Shown piece by piece: positions 46,441 through 55,497 of a stretch of 64,000 bases of DNA. A model generated the notes under the pieces. The model ran no database searches. It saw only the letters and a list, made by a program, of their open reading frames with translations, and was not told where the DNA came from. The DNA comes from Luethyella okanaganae. GTDB lineage: Bacteria; Actinomycetota; Actinomycetes; Actinomycetales; Microbacteriaceae. How positions within the stretch are numbered: the stretch's first letter is position 1; each line of letters begins with the position of its first letter. Where the stretch lies: the NCBI RefSeq assembly GCF_042660285.1, contig NZ_JBHSTP010000003.1, positions 62,001 to 126,000 of the forward strand, in the 5' to 3' direction. A program made the position numbers and the translations under genes.

Positions 46441-46872
46441 GTGGATCGCGTCGACTATGTCAATACTTTCATCGCCGTCGCCGAGGATTGCGCGGCGGTG
46501 GCGGGAACAGTGCCGCCCGAGAAGGCCGAGAACCCGTCGATCGCCGCGCGGACATGCCGCATGATCGCGGAGAACCCCTATGGGCACACCTCCGGAGACG
46601 TGATCTTCGAGGTCTACGCCGACCGCGCGGGCATTCCCGACGCGGAACGACCGGAGGCTCGAGCCGCCTACTACGGCATCGGCCGGGCCTGCCTGCGGTC
46701 GAGCGATCTCGGCAAGCGGTACGGCTGGGGCATCCACGCCGACGAGCGGGGCCGTATCGCCCTCGTCGGTGTCGAGACAGAGGAGTACGCGCGTCTCGCG
46801 AGCGGAGTCGCCGTCGCGGCATCCGGTGCGCCCATCGTCGTGACGCGGGCGATGCGCGGCAGCCGACGCTGA
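46441..46872 (+). CDS. DUF6157 family protein
   Basis: A 143-residue protein that starts at GTG 46441 (VDRVDYVNTFIAVAEDC) and contains NPSIAARTCRMIAENPYGHT and SGDVIFEVYADRAGIPD. These are features of the DUF6157 family found in many bacteria. No catalytic motif is known. It is followed by a DUF4916 gene after 68 bp in the same direction and may share its transcript. Confidence 0.85.
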   Translation: MDRVDYVNTFIAVAEDCAAVAGTVPPEKAENPSIAARTCRMIAENPYGHTSGDVIFEVYADRAGIPDAERPEARAAYYGIGRACLRSSDLGKRYGWGIHADERGRIALVGVETEEYARLASGVAVAASGAPIVVTRAMRGSRR

Positions 46873-46940
46873 CGGCCGCGGGCACTACGACTTTCCCACC
46901 TCCTCGTGGCGGATCGATCCATGTGGGACACAATGGAGGC

Positions 46941-47528
46941 ATGAGCGTGCGCACACCGGACCCCGATCCGGACTGGACCCCGGATGCCGAGCCGCCGCCG
47001 CATCCGTCGAGTACCCCCGGTTGGCTGACCGATTTCGAGCTCGCGCAGATTCGGGAGCGACTGCCGCTGCTCTATGTCGAGGCGGTGCCCGTGCGGGTCG
47101 ACGGTCTTGGGCAGGTGACCGAGCTCGGCGTGTTGCTGCGCGCCAACCCCCTCGGTGAGATGACACGCACCCTCGTCTCCGGTCGCGTGATGTACGGGGA
47201 GACCCTGCGCGATGCGCTGTTCCGGCATCTGGAGAAAGACCTCGGACCGATGGCGTTCCCCCAGCTTCCGCTCAGCCCTGTGCCGTTCTCGGTCGCAGAG
47301 TACTTCCCCCTGCCCGGCATCTCGGCCTTCACCGACGATCGCCAGCATGCGGTCTCGCTCGCCTACGTGGTCTCGGTCACGGGCACCTGCGAACCGCGGC
47401 AGGATGCGCTCGAGATCACCTGGATGACGCCGGAGGAGGCGGCGTCCGATGAGGTGTGCGCCGAGATGGAGGGTGGTCGCGGCGTTCTGCTGCGCCAGGC
47501 ACTCGCCTCCGTCGGGGGTCTGCGCTAG
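46941..47528 (+). CDS. DUF4916 (NUDIX-hydrolase-like) family protein
   Basis: A 195-residue protein with the actinobacterial DUF4916 pattern: GWLTDFELAQIRERLPLLYV, GLGQVTELGVLLRANP, RTLVSGRVMYGETLRDALFR and a C-terminal ITWMTPEEAASDEV. Databases place this family near NUDIX hydrolases, but the canonical NUDIX box is not obvious here. The ATG at 46941 is chosen because sequence before it belongs to another frame. The stop (TAG 47526-47528) touches the decayed dienelactone hydrolase region. Confidence 0.85.
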   Translation: MSVRTPDPDPDWTPDAEPPPHPSSTPGWLTDFELAQIRERLPLLYVEAVPVRVDGLGQVTELGVLLRANPLGEMTRTLVSGRVMYGETLRDALFRHLEKDLGPMAFPQLPLSPVPFSVAEYFPLPGISAFTDDRQHAVSLAYVVSVTGTCEPRQDALEITWMTPEEAASDEVCAEMEGGRGVLLRQALASVGGLR

Positions 47529-47539
47529 CCTCGGATCCC

Positions 47540-48111
47540 CTGGCAGAGGTCGTCGTCCTTCATTCCGTGCAGGGTCTCCGCCCCGCCGTGCTCGACCTCG
47601 CCGGGCAGCTGCGTTCGGCAGGCCATGCCGTGCACACGCTCGACCTCTGGCACGGAGCCGTCTACGACACGATCGTCGAGGGCATGCAACACGCCGACAG
47701 TTCGAGCTTCGGCGAGCATGCGGCGCGCGTCGATGCCGCGGTGGCCGCGGTGCCGAGCGATGTCGTGTATCTCGGATACTCCTTCGGCGCGCTTCACGCG
47801 CACGGCTCGCCCAGGTGCGAGCCGGCGCTCGTGGGGTCGTTCTGCTGCACACCCTTCTGCTGCCAACGGCTTTCGATACCCTGTGGTCCGCCGGGCTGCC
47901 GCTGTAGGCGCACGGCATGTCCGACGACGAATGGATGGACTGGCCAGAACCGCGCGAGGCGATCGCCGAGATCGCCGCGGTCGCTCCCGCCGAGCTGTTC
48001 GAGTATCCGGGCGGCGGGCACCTCTTCACCGATGCCGGCTCACCCGACTACGATGCGGATGCCACGGTGCTCGCGCACGCGCGCATCCTGGAGTTCCTCG
48101 CCGCGCTGTGA
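47540..48111 (+). pseudogene. dienelactone-hydrolase-family gene broken by a frameshift and a stop
   Basis: The 5' part reads in one frame as AEVVVLHSVQGLRPAVLDLA and VVYLGYSFGALHAHG, a dienelactone hydrolase with its nucleophile loop altered. Near 47800 the homology moves to another frame (RLAQVRAGARGVVLLHTLLL) and then meets TAG at 47905-47907 where CAG would restore the protein. It continues as AHGMSDDEWMDWPEPREAIA and the catalytic GGGHLFTDAGSPDYD to a stop at 48111. No good start codon is present either. At least two lesions mean it is inactive unless sequencing errors explain both. Confidence 0.85.
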
Positions 48112-48439
48112 GCCCGGCGCCGGTACCGGGGGTGGCTTCTCACAACGCTCCTCTCGGTGCCGGAGATCGTCTCTTCTATGAGAGACCGCTTACGATCGAC
48201 AAACTGGGTGCGGTCGGCCTCGGCGCTTCGAACCGCGACAATGAGACCCTCGAGGTCGAGGCGCTGGCCAAGGTGGAACTCGCAGGCGCGCTCCGATCCG
48301 CGGCTCGGCATGTTCCGGGCCGAGTACCGACTCGCTTATCCGAGCCAGAGCGTGTAGTCCCGCGGAGCGTGTCACGTCGTCGAGGGCGATCTCGACCGTC
48401 TCCCGGTTAGCCGCAGATGACAGTCATTCATCCGGCTAC
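48112..48439. other. non-coding gap
   Basis: About 330 bp with no supportable gene. One plus-strand frame without a start (around 48150-48360) has a protein-like look but no known motif. Confidence 0.4.
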
Positions 48440-48943
48440 TCAGCGGACGAGCCGGACCTCGTGGATCTCCTCGCCGAGGAACGGCTGCGTCTGTTCGCCG
48501 CCATCGGCGGTGAATCCGTTGCGTGCGTAGAAGCGGTGGGCGCGCGGGTTGTCGCTGGCGACCCAGAGGTAAACCGGGTGCTCGCCGACGGCTGCGTCGA
48601 AGAGCTTCTGACCGATTCCGGTGCCGTGGTAGGCGTCGAGCAGGTAGATGAAATAGAGTTCGCGATCGCGAGGCGCTTCCTTGTCGCGCGCGGGACCCGA
48701 GCCAGAGAAGCCGACGATCTCGCCGTCGACGAGTGCCGTGTACTGGTGGTAGTCATCGCCCTGGCTCATCCAGTGCGTCCAGAGTTCGGCCATGCGGCGT
48801 GGCGACAGAGTGGCGAGCGTCGCAGCGCTGATCAGATGGTCGTAGGTCTCGTGCCAGCATGTCGCGTGGACGCGGCCGAGGGCTTCGGCGTCGACGTCGC
48901 GCACGGGGCGGACGACGACGTCGACAACTGCATTGGTGCTCAT
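48440..48943 (-). CDS. GNAT-family N-acetyltransferase
   Basis: A 167-residue GNAT enzyme. It has VVRPVRDVDAEALGRVHATC at the start, IVGFSGSGPARD in the central sheet, and the acetyl-CoA loop IYLLDAYHGTGIGQKLFDAA near residue 100. The C-terminal VASDNPRAHRFYARNGF is the hallmark strand-helix of the family. The acceptor is unknown. It stands alone and reads toward the decayed hydrolase. Confidence 0.92.
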   Translation of the reverse strand: MSTNAVVDVVVRPVRDVDAEALGRVHATCWHETYDHLISAATLATLSPRRMAELWTHWMSQGDDYHQYTALVDGEIVGFSGSGPARDKEAPRDRELYFIYLLDAYHGTGIGQKLFDAAVGEHPVYLWVASDNPRAHRFYARNGFTADGGEQTQPFLGEEIHEVRLVR

Positions 48944-49294
48944 GAGCTGAGACTAAGGCAGTCCCCACCCGTGTGCGAAATCGAGCCAGCGCAGAACCGG
49001 ACGCGAGGATCCGGGATGCCGATCGCGACGTGCGGTGTCCGGTCCCCGCGATCGGCGGGTCTTGCCGCACCTGCAAGGCCGACTCGGGCACACGCGCCCG
49101 GGAGTGTTCACCGAGCCCGTGCCCCTGATCGGACCTGAGCGCTACCGCCCTGGCGATAGCGGGTGCTGAGAAAGGCGCACCGTCCTGAGGGTGCGATACC
49201 GAGATCCGCCGGGGCACGAGACATACCCTTGGCACCGGCGGATCACACGAGCTGAGCAGGATGCGTTGCGCGAAGATCGCTCGCGCGAAGAGGG
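48944..49294. other. non-coding gap
   Basis: About 350 bp between the GNAT start and the end of the DEAD-box gene. It should hold the GNAT promoter. No ORF, repeat or terminator with a T-run was identified. Confidence 0.4.
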
Positions 49295-50896
49295 CTAGCC
49301 CTGGGCGCGACGCGGACCGCGGCCCTGCGAGGGGCGCACGAGACTGCCAACCTGCAGGCCGCCAGAGCGGGTGCGACCTCCCTGACCCTGCGCGTGGCCC
49401 GAACCGGAGCTGGAGCGCGTGCTGCTGCCATGCGCCGCCGTGCGCGGCTGGCCGTGTTGGCCGCCCTGACCGGACGCCGCCGGGCGTCCGGAGCGGTCGC
49501 GCCGCGGACGACCCGTGCCGGAGACGTCAGTCTCGGGGCCCCGGCCGCGCCCGCCACGACGTGAGCCCTGGCCGTCGCCACGACCCGAACCACCCTGGCC
49601 GTCGCGGAGGGCGCGTTTGCGCTGGGCGTTGGCGCCCTGCGAACGCCCGCCGTTGCCGCCCTGGCCGTTGCTGCTCTGGCCGTTGCCGGACTGGACGGCG
49701 CGCGGTGCAGGCTTCACGTAGGCAGCGACCTCTCCGACGAGTGTGTCGACGGCGGCCGACGACGCGGACACCTGCTGCGGGGTCACGGTGATGGCGGCCT
49801 TGCGCATGAGCTGCGCGAGGTCCTTCTTCTGTGACGGGGTGATCACTGTCACGACGTCGCCCTCGCTGCCTGCGCGGGCCGTGCGGCCCGAGCGGTGCAA
49901 GTACGCCTTGTGCTCCGTGGGCGGGTCGACGTGCACGACGAGCTCGACGTTGTCGACGTGGACGCCACGGGCCGCGACGTCCGTTGCGACGAGAACCTTG
50001 ACGTCACCGGCGCCGAACGACGCGAGGTTGCGGTCGCGAGCCACCTGCGAGAGATTTCCGTGCAGGTCGACGGCGGGGATTCCCGCATCGCTGAGCTGTT
50101 TGGCGAGCTTCTTGGCGTGATGCTTGGTGCGCATGAACAGGATGCGGCGACCGGTACCCGAGGCGAGCTTGTGCACGAGGTCTTTTTTGGCGTCGAGCGA
50201 CTCGACCTCGAACACGTGGTGGGTCATCGCGGCGACGGGGGAGTTGGCCTCGTCGACGGAGTGCAGCACCTCGTTCTGCAGAAACTGGCGCACGAGCTTG
50301 TCTACGCCGTTGTCGAGCGTCGCCGAGAACAGCAGGCGCTGGCCACCGGCCGGGGTCTTGCCCAAGATGCGGGTGACGACCGGCAGAAAGCCGAGGTCGG
50401 CCATGTGGTCGGCTTCGTCGAGCACGGTGATCTCGACCGCGTCGAGCGTGATGAAGCCCTGTTTCATGAGATCTTCGAGGCGGCCGGGGCAGGCGACGAC
50501 GATGTCGACGCCGTTCCTGAGTGCCGTGACCTGGCGGTTCTGCGAGACGCCACCGAAGATCGTGGTGGTCTTCAGCCCGTAGACGTCGGCGAATGGAGTG
50601 AGCGTGGCCGAGATCTGGGTGGCGAGCTCACGGGTCGGGGCGAGCACAAGGCCGAGCGGCCGACCGGGGCGGCGCTTGCCGCCGGCGAGCTTGCCGCCCA
50701 GGCGCGCGACCATGGGCAGCGAGAAGGCGATGGTCTTGCCGGAGCCGGTCTTTCCACGGCCGAGCACGTCGCGTCCTGCGAGCGTGTCCGGCAGGGTGTC
50801 AGCCTGGATCGGGAAGGGTTGGGTCTTTCCGTCTGCCGTGAGCACGGCGACGAGAGGGGCCGGCACGCCGAGCGTGCCGAAGGTGATTTCAGACAA
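49295..50896 (-). CDS. DEAD-box ATP-dependent RNA helicase
   Basis: A 533-residue RNA helicase with all core motifs: the Q-motif (FPIQADTLPDTLAGRDVLG), Walker A GRGKTGSGKT, PTRELATQI, the DEAD box VLDEADHMADLGF, SAT in LLFSATLDNG, and ATDVAARGVHVDN and YLHRSGRTARAG in domain two. After residue about 390 comes a basic, Gly/Asn/Gln/Arg-rich tail that would bind RNA. A TTG at 50896 (LSEITFGTLGVP) with an upstream GAAAGG is the likely start, since earlier sequence does not match the family. Such helicases often act in ribosome assembly and cold adaptation. Confidence 0.93.
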   Translation of the reverse strand: MSEITFGTLGVPAPLVAVLTADGKTQPFPIQADTLPDTLAGRDVLGRGKTGSGKTIAFSLPMVARLGGKLAGGKRRPGRPLGLVLAPTRELATQISATLTPFADVYGLKTTTIFGGVSQNRQVTALRNGVDIVVACPGRLEDLMKQGFITLDAVEITVLDEADHMADLGFLPVVTRILGKTPAGGQRLLFSATLDNGVDKLVRQFLQNEVLHSVDEANSPVAAMTHHVFEVESLDAKKDLVHKLASGTGRRILFMRTKHHAKKLAKQLSDAGIPAVDLHGNLSQVARDRNLASFGAGDVKVLVATDVAARGVHVDNVELVVHVDPPTEHKAYLHRSGRTARAGSEGDVVTVITPSQKKDLAQLMRKAAITVTPQQVSASSAAVDTLVGEVAAYVKPAPRAVQSGNGQSSNGQGGNGGRSQGANAQRKRALRDGQGGSGRGDGQGSRRGGRGRGPETDVSGTGRPRRDRSGRPAASGQGGQHGQPRTAAHGSSTRSSSGSGHAQGQGGRTRSGGLQVGSLVRPSQGRGPRRAQG

Positions 50897-51506
50897 AATG
50901 GTGCCTTTCGGGCGGAACCCCGGGCGACCGGCGGTCGCGGCGCATCTGGATGCGCGGAGTGGGGTGATAGTGGCGAAGGTGCCGGTGGGCACATCCGTTC
51001 GCCGTATGAAGAGTCAAATGGAGTCGCGGGGCCAGGCCCGGCGCACCGCGTGAAAGCGTTCTACGACGCAAGGAGCGCAGAAATACGCTCGCAAGTGGCT
51101 CCAGCCTAGCAGATGGTGATCCTGGGTGCGTCCGAGACTGACTCACCGGTGTTGACGGATCCAGCCAATCGTGCCGCTCGGGAGGAGTTCGTGAGCTCGG
51201 GAGGACCCTCTCGCTCGCAGGGGCCTCCCTTCCCTTCGGGTGCCTCTCTTCGTGTGAAGAGCCGGAGTGGGTGTGGAGAGCCGGAGTGGGTGTGGAGAGC
51301 CGGCGGGACATGGGCTCTCTGTCCTCGGAGTCGGGTCCCCGATTGTGGTCCTCCGTCACGCTTTCTGAGGGACCGACCGGGTGGAAGACCGCCGGTGTTA
51401 TGACGCCGCGTGACGCGCAGGCATTCCCAGGGGAGAGATACCTCCGTAGCCTGACTGCCCAGGCACCAGAACCCCTTTCCATCCCCACCCCCCAGAGGAG
51501 CCAGCC
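50897..51506. other. long gap between the DEAD-box helicase and osmC
   Basis: About 610 bp without a gene. Its left part would be the 5' leader of the helicase, and long leaders are common for cold-responsive helicases. The right part contains the 19-bp repeats at 51252-51307 and the osmC promoter. An AGGAG ribosome-binding site for osmC lies at about 51494-51498. Confidence 0.5.
51252..51307. repeat. three 19-bp tandem repeats
   Basis: Units at 51252-51270, 51271-51289 and 51290-51307 follow the pattern GTGTGGAGAGCCGGAGTGG. The first carries one change and the last is altered at its end. They lie 200-255 bp upstream of the osmC start. Confidence 0.9.
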
Positions 51507-52058
51507 ATGACAAGCGCCAGCGTTGCCACAGTCCCCCCGATCACGCAGGATGAGCGCCACGAGCGGCTCGCCGCCGTCGCGACGAACTGGGTGAACACTC
51601 TCAAAACCGAGCCAGCGAAGGCGCAGCTCGTGTTCTCCGCCGATGGTAGCGGCGTCGGTTCCGTCGGAACCACGATCCGCACCGGCAAGCACACGTTCCA
51701 GGTCGACGAGCCGGCCGGTCTCGGCGGTGACAACGCGGCACCCAATCCCGTCGAGGTGGCGCTCGCCTCGCTCATCTCCTGCCAGGTGGTCACCTATCGG
51801 GTCTGGGCGCTCAACCTCGGCATCGTCGTCGACACCATCGACGCGAGTGCGGAGGGAGATCTCGACGTACACGGCTTCTTCGGCCTGGACGACACCGTGC
51901 GTCCCGGTTTCGCCGCCGTGCGGATCACTGTGAAGGTCAGCGGGCCGGAGAGCGAGGCACGCTACCGCGAGCTGCATGCCGCCGTCGACGCACACTGCCC
52001 CGTGCTCGACCTCTTCGCCAACCCGACGCCGGTGACGACGACACTCGTCGTCGACTGA
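51507..52058 (+). CDS. OsmC-family peroxiredoxin-like protein
   Basis: A 183-residue OsmC-fold protein that probably reduces organic hydroperoxides. The two redox cysteines are visible: one in LASLISCQVVTYRVWAL near residue 92 and one in AVDAHCPVLDLFAN near residue 168. The intervening EGDLDVHGFFGLDD strand matches the family. The extended N-terminus is typical of the OsmC/YhfA branch. It has its own promoter region. No OhrR regulator is adjacent. Confidence 0.92.
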   Translation: MTSASVATVPPITQDERHERLAAVATNWVNTLKTEPAKAQLVFSADGSGVGSVGTTIRTGKHTFQVDEPAGLGGDNAAPNPVEVALASLISCQVVTYRVWALNLGIVVDTIDASAEGDLDVHGFFGLDDTVRPGFAAVRITVKVSGPESEARYRELHAAVDAHCPVLDLFANPTPVTTTLVVD

Positions 52059-52412
52059 GCATTCGGCGGCAGCGTTCTGTCTCGCCGCCTAAACGTGCTG
52101 CGCGGCCGTATCGGGGTCGAGGATGCCGCTCGGTGGCCAATCCCGTCCGGCTTCCTGGCTTCTCCGGCTCCTCTCGTCTGGTGAGAAGGCGATCGCGATA
52201 GCCCGACGATCGCGACGCGCCGAATCGCTTAGCGACATTGCAGTGTGCCGCCGCTCGGGCATGCGACGATTGGTCCGCACGTCCATCCCCCGGATGCACG
52301 TTCCGGGGTCTGCCGAGCCGTTCGGGTCGGCGAGGCAGGCCCCACCCCACCCTGTCCCGGTCCAGAGGATCCAGGTCCGAGGATGCTCCCAGGGCGCGGG
52401 GGCCTTCGTCGC
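52059..52412. other. non-coding gap
   Basis: About 350 bp between two convergent genes (osmC and the DUF1684 gene). GC-rich without a clear gene, repeat or terminator. A short reverse frame (52089-52286) has no recognisable motif. Confidence 0.4.
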
Positions 52413-53048
52413 TCAGGACACGGTGTGGTAGAGCTCGCCGACCGGGATCTCCAGGCCGATCGTATTGCCTGTCTGAGCCAGCGGACATGCCCACGACGGG
52501 TCGTAGGCGCACGAGGGGTTGTACGCGAAGTTGAGGTCGAGCACGAGCGTGTCGTCATCGGCGCCCGCGCCGAGATCGTGGCCCTTCACGGTATCGATGA
52601 GATAGCGCCCGCCGCCGTACGTCCCACCCGGCATCCCCGCCAGCGCGTCCTTGACCGGCAGGAAGAGTCCGCCGCCATAGCTGGCGAGACGCCACACGTC
52701 GAGGGTCCCGAGGTAAGGGATGCGCACGCTGCCGACGAGCGAGAATGGCACGGTTCCGTCAGTACCCGTCTCGACCTCGATGCGATGCGGCTCCTCTGTG
52801 CGATGCACTTCGAGCTCGAAACGCCAGTCCGGGTCGTAGCTTGCGACGGGCAGACCGGTGAAGGCCGCCCGATCGTCGGGCAGCAGCGGCGATGCGGCAT
52901 GGCCGGCGAAGAGCTCGTCGCGTCCGGAGCGCCACAATTGGTGTCCGGCCTCCGGATCGTGCACGCTGAGCTGCCGGACACCGGCATACAGCCCGAACAT
53001 CCGGCGGCGCCAATCGGACACCTGAAGAGCCCCCAGCGTCGTAGTCAT
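52413..53048 (-). CDS. DUF1684 family protein
   Basis: A 211-residue soluble protein that matches DUF1684: WRRRMFGLYAGVRQLSVHDP and HQLWRSGRDELFAGHAASPL near the start, LPVASYDPDWRFELEV, the glycine-rich GGTYGGGRYLIDTVKG block, and the very conserved DLNFAYNPSCAYDPSWACPL. The last block has cysteines that could bind a metal. The function of the family is unknown. It converges with osmC and diverges from the EVE-domain gene. Confidence 0.9.
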   Translation of the reverse strand: MTTTLGALQVSDWRRRMFGLYAGVRQLSVHDPEAGHQLWRSGRDELFAGHAASPLLPDDRAAFTGLPVASYDPDWRFELEVHRTEEPHRIEVETGTDGTVPFSLVGSVRIPYLGTLDVWRLASYGGGLFLPVKDALAGMPGGTYGGGRYLIDTVKGHDLGAGADDDTLVLDLNFAYNPSCAYDPSWACPLAQTGNTIGLEIPVGELYHTVS

Positions 53049-53145
53049 GAGGTCAGGCTAGCCGTTCGTGCAGCCTGAGTGGTCGACAGCGCGGTGAACG
53101 GTGTGTGTGGCCAGCGATGTCGGTGCCATGCACCACAATCGACTC

Positions 53146-53610
53146 ATGGCGATTCGCTACTGGCTCGGAGTCGTGCAGCGCGAGCATGTGCTGCGCGGGG
53201 TCTCGCTCGGCATCGCGCAACTCAACCATGGCTCGAGGTCGTCGATCTCCCGGCTGGGCGAGAGCGACGGCCTCGTCTACTATTCGCCCAAGACGAGCTT
53301 TCCCGATGGAGAGCGGTTGCGCGAGTTCACCGCGATCGGACGCGTCGCCGCCGGCGAGGTCTATCAGGCGACAGACGGTCCGGCCATGACGACGGCCTCG
53401 GGAGAGACGTTCCGCCCGTGGCGCCGCCGCGTCGACTACGACCACGCCGCGGTCGCGGCTCCGATCGGACCGCTCCTGCCTGTGCTCGACTTCACGAGCG
53501 CATCGTCGAACTGGGGTTTCCAGCTACGACGCGGACTGATCGAGCTGAGCAGGCATGATTTCGACGTCATCCGTGAGCAGATGCGACCGCCGTCTGCGGA
53601 CGATCGCTGA
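53146..53610 (+). CDS. EVE-domain protein (UPF0310 type)
   Basis: A 154-residue protein of the EVE/PUA-like fold, with MAIRYWLGVVQREHVLRGV at the start, the SRLGESDGLVYYSPKTSFPD strand, and LREFTAIGRVAAGEVYQ. The C-terminus is GFQLRRGLIELSRHDFDVIR. EVE domains are thought to recognise modified bases in DNA or RNA. The ATG at 53146 is chosen because the frame upstream has no match. Its 3' end overlaps the convergent SRPBCC gene by 44 bp. Confidence 0.88.
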   Translation: MAIRYWLGVVQREHVLRGVSLGIAQLNHGSRSSISRLGESDGLVYYSPKTSFPDGERLREFTAIGRVAAGEVYQATDGPAMTTASGETFRPWRRRVDYDHAAVAAPIGPLLPVLDFTSASSNWGFQLRRGLIELSRHDFDVIREQMRPPSADDR

Positions 53611-54097
53611 GCTCCGGCTCAAAGGACCAGCTCGGTGCGAGCTGCCGCAGGCGGTGGCCGCGCCATTGCCAGAACGCCCAGATCGAGTACCAGATCGCCG
53701 GGGTGAGAACCCCTGCTCGCACGATCAGGCGGTCACGGTAAAGTGTGCCACCGGAGCCGCCAGGATCGGGTGAGACCGCCATCCTGTGGTCCCAATCCCG
53801 CAAGCCGGCCATGATGCCGCTGCGGCCACCGCCTCCGTCACGCATCATGCGCACGCCGGGCGAAAGCGCGGTGGGAAAACTCAGGTCGATCACCTCGTCT
53901 CCGACGGGCAGGCTGCGGAATGCGAGCGCACGCACGCGGTGCTCACCCTCTGACCATTGCGTTGGAAACCCGCCCGGCTCCAGTGAGGAGAGGTCGAGCC
54001 ACGGCGTCACGACCTCCCGCAGCACGGCCGGGCTGCGGATGGCGCGCCAGGCGGCATCCGGATCGCAATCGAGCACGAGCTTCAGCAGCACCCTCAT
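53567..54097 (-). CDS. SRPBCC/START-like protein
   Basis: A 176-residue protein with the look of the SRPBCC ligand-binding fold. It opens MRVLLKLVLDCDPDAAWRAI, which is the beta strand and helix typical of such proteins, followed by RVRALAFRSLPVGDEVIDLS and TLYRDRLIVRAGVLTPAIWY near the C-terminus. The ligand is unknown. Its end overlaps the EVE-domain gene by 44 bp in opposite orientation. Confidence 0.78.
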   Translation of the reverse strand: MRVLLKLVLDCDPDAAWRAIRSPAVLREVVTPWLDLSSLEPGGFPTQWSEGEHRVRALAFRSLPVGDEVIDLSFPTALSPGVRMMRDGGGGRSGIMAGLRDWDHRMAVSPDPGGSGGTLYRDRLIVRAGVLTPAIWYSIWAFWQWRGHRLRQLAPSWSFEPELSDRPQTAVASAHG

Positions 54098-54179
54098 GCC
54101 TCGAGGCTAGAACGTCCGTCTGTGCAGAGCCGGGGAGACGCCCAGGCGGGCGACAGACCCGCCAACTAAACTCCTGTTC

Positions 54180-55463
54180 ATGTCGGAAGCGCTCTGGTGG
54201 TTGCCCTCGCTCCTGGTGTTCGGCGTCGCGTTCGCCGGTGCGGTGGCCGGTATCGTCGCGTTGCGCCGTAGCGGGGCACGTCGTGGCGAGGCGGCGGATG
54301 CGGCCTTGCTGGAACTGCAGCGCCAGGCAGGCAGCATGCTCGTACGTGCCGACAATCGCGTGCAGGAGAGCGAGGACGAACTCGCGTTCGCCCTCGCCCA
54401 GTTCGGTGAGGCGGAGGTCGTCGACTACCGTGCGGCCATCGGCACCGCACGTCGTCGTCTGCGTGAGGCGTTCCTGGTGCAGCAACGACTCGACGACGAC
54501 GAGCCGGACACTCGGGAACAGCGTCGTCGCCGGAACGAGCAGATCGTCGAGCTGTGCGAGTCGGTCGAGAGTGCGCTCGTGCATCAGGACGCGCAGTTCC
54601 GCGCCCGCCGGGCCGTCGAGCGCGCCGCGCCGGATGAGCTCGAGGCCATCCGTGCGCTTCTGCGGCCGACCGATTCCCGTTCCGAGAAGTCGCGCGCCGC
54701 CGTCGTTCGCTTTCAGGAGCGATATGCGCCGTCGGCACTTGTGCCCCTCGAGGCGGCACTCGATCAGGCGACGAGCCTCATCGTCTCGGCTAGCGGGCAC
54801 CTGGATGCGTCGTCGGCGCGCATCGCGGACGGGACGGCCCAGCCGGTCGCCGACACACTGCGTTCGGCGCGCGACGACACGATCCGCGCCGGGAAGGCCC
54901 TCGACGCCCTCGAGAGGGCTGCGGGAGAGCTCACGGCGGCCGAGGTCGCGCTCGCCGGGGCGACGGTGCAACTGCGCGACGGGATCGTCTCTGCCCGAGC
55001 CGTGCGGGACACACACGACGACGCCTCGGAGGCCGCGCGCCTCAATGCGGCGATCGACGACGCGAACGCCCTGCTCGCCGCTCACGCTCACGCTCCCGCT
55101 GGCCGGCTGCCGGATCCGCTCGCGGAGCTCGACGGCCTGAGGGACGCCATCGCCCGCCTCGACACCGCCACGGCCGGTGCGCGGGGGCAACAGGACCGCC
55201 TCGAGCATGCTCGGCAGGCATTGGCCGGTGCGCTCGTCTCGGCGCGCAGCCATATCGTCGTGGCGAGGGATTACGTCGCGGCGCGGCGCAGTGCTGTCGG
55301 GGCTGCCGCCCGCACACGCCTGGCAGAGGCCGAACGCCAGCTCATGCTCGCCGAGGCGGAGTCCGACCCTGTCGCCGCGCTCGACACGGCGCGCCGCGCC
55401 ATCGTGCACGCGAACGATGCCGACGCGCTCGCCCGCTACGATGTCGAGGTCCGGGGGAGTTGA
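54180..55463 (+). CDS. membrane-anchored coiled-coil protein
   Basis: A 427-residue protein with one N-terminal transmembrane helix (about residues 5-29, WWLPSLLVFGVAFAGAVAGI). A very long Ala/Glu/Arg-rich helical region follows, with heptad-like spacing over most of residues 35-420. It resembles the cytoplasmic helical half of actinobacterial TPM-domain proteins, but the TPM domain itself is absent. The mature part is probably cytoplasmic or periplasmic coiled coil. The function is unknown. The next gene starts 34 bp after its stop (or inside it if an upstream ATG is used). Confidence 0.75.
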   Translation: MSEALWWLPSLLVFGVAFAGAVAGIVALRRSGARRGEAADAALLELQRQAGSMLVRADNRVQESEDELAFALAQFGEAEVVDYRAAIGTARRRLREAFLVQQRLDDDEPDTREQRRRRNEQIVELCESVESALVHQDAQFRARRAVERAAPDELEAIRALLRPTDSRSEKSRAAVVRFQERYAPSALVPLEAALDQATSLIVSASGHLDASSARIADGTAQPVADTLRSARDDTIRAGKALDALERAAGELTAAEVALAGATVQLRDGIVSARAVRDTHDDASEAARLNAAIDDANALLAAHAHAPAGRLPDPLAELDGLRDAIARLDTATAGARGQQDRLEHARQALAGALVSARSHIVVARDYVAARRSAVGAAARTRLAEAERQLMLAEAESDPVAALDTARRAIVHANDADALARYDVEVRGS

Positions 55464-55497
55464 GTCCGAGCCGCCGCCAGGCGAATACGATGGCCTG

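Noticed and set aside
51310..51506. A possible SAM-type or other riboswitch upstream of osmC
   Set aside because: The leader has some short complementary segments but none of the conserved riboswitch blocks could be matched in order.
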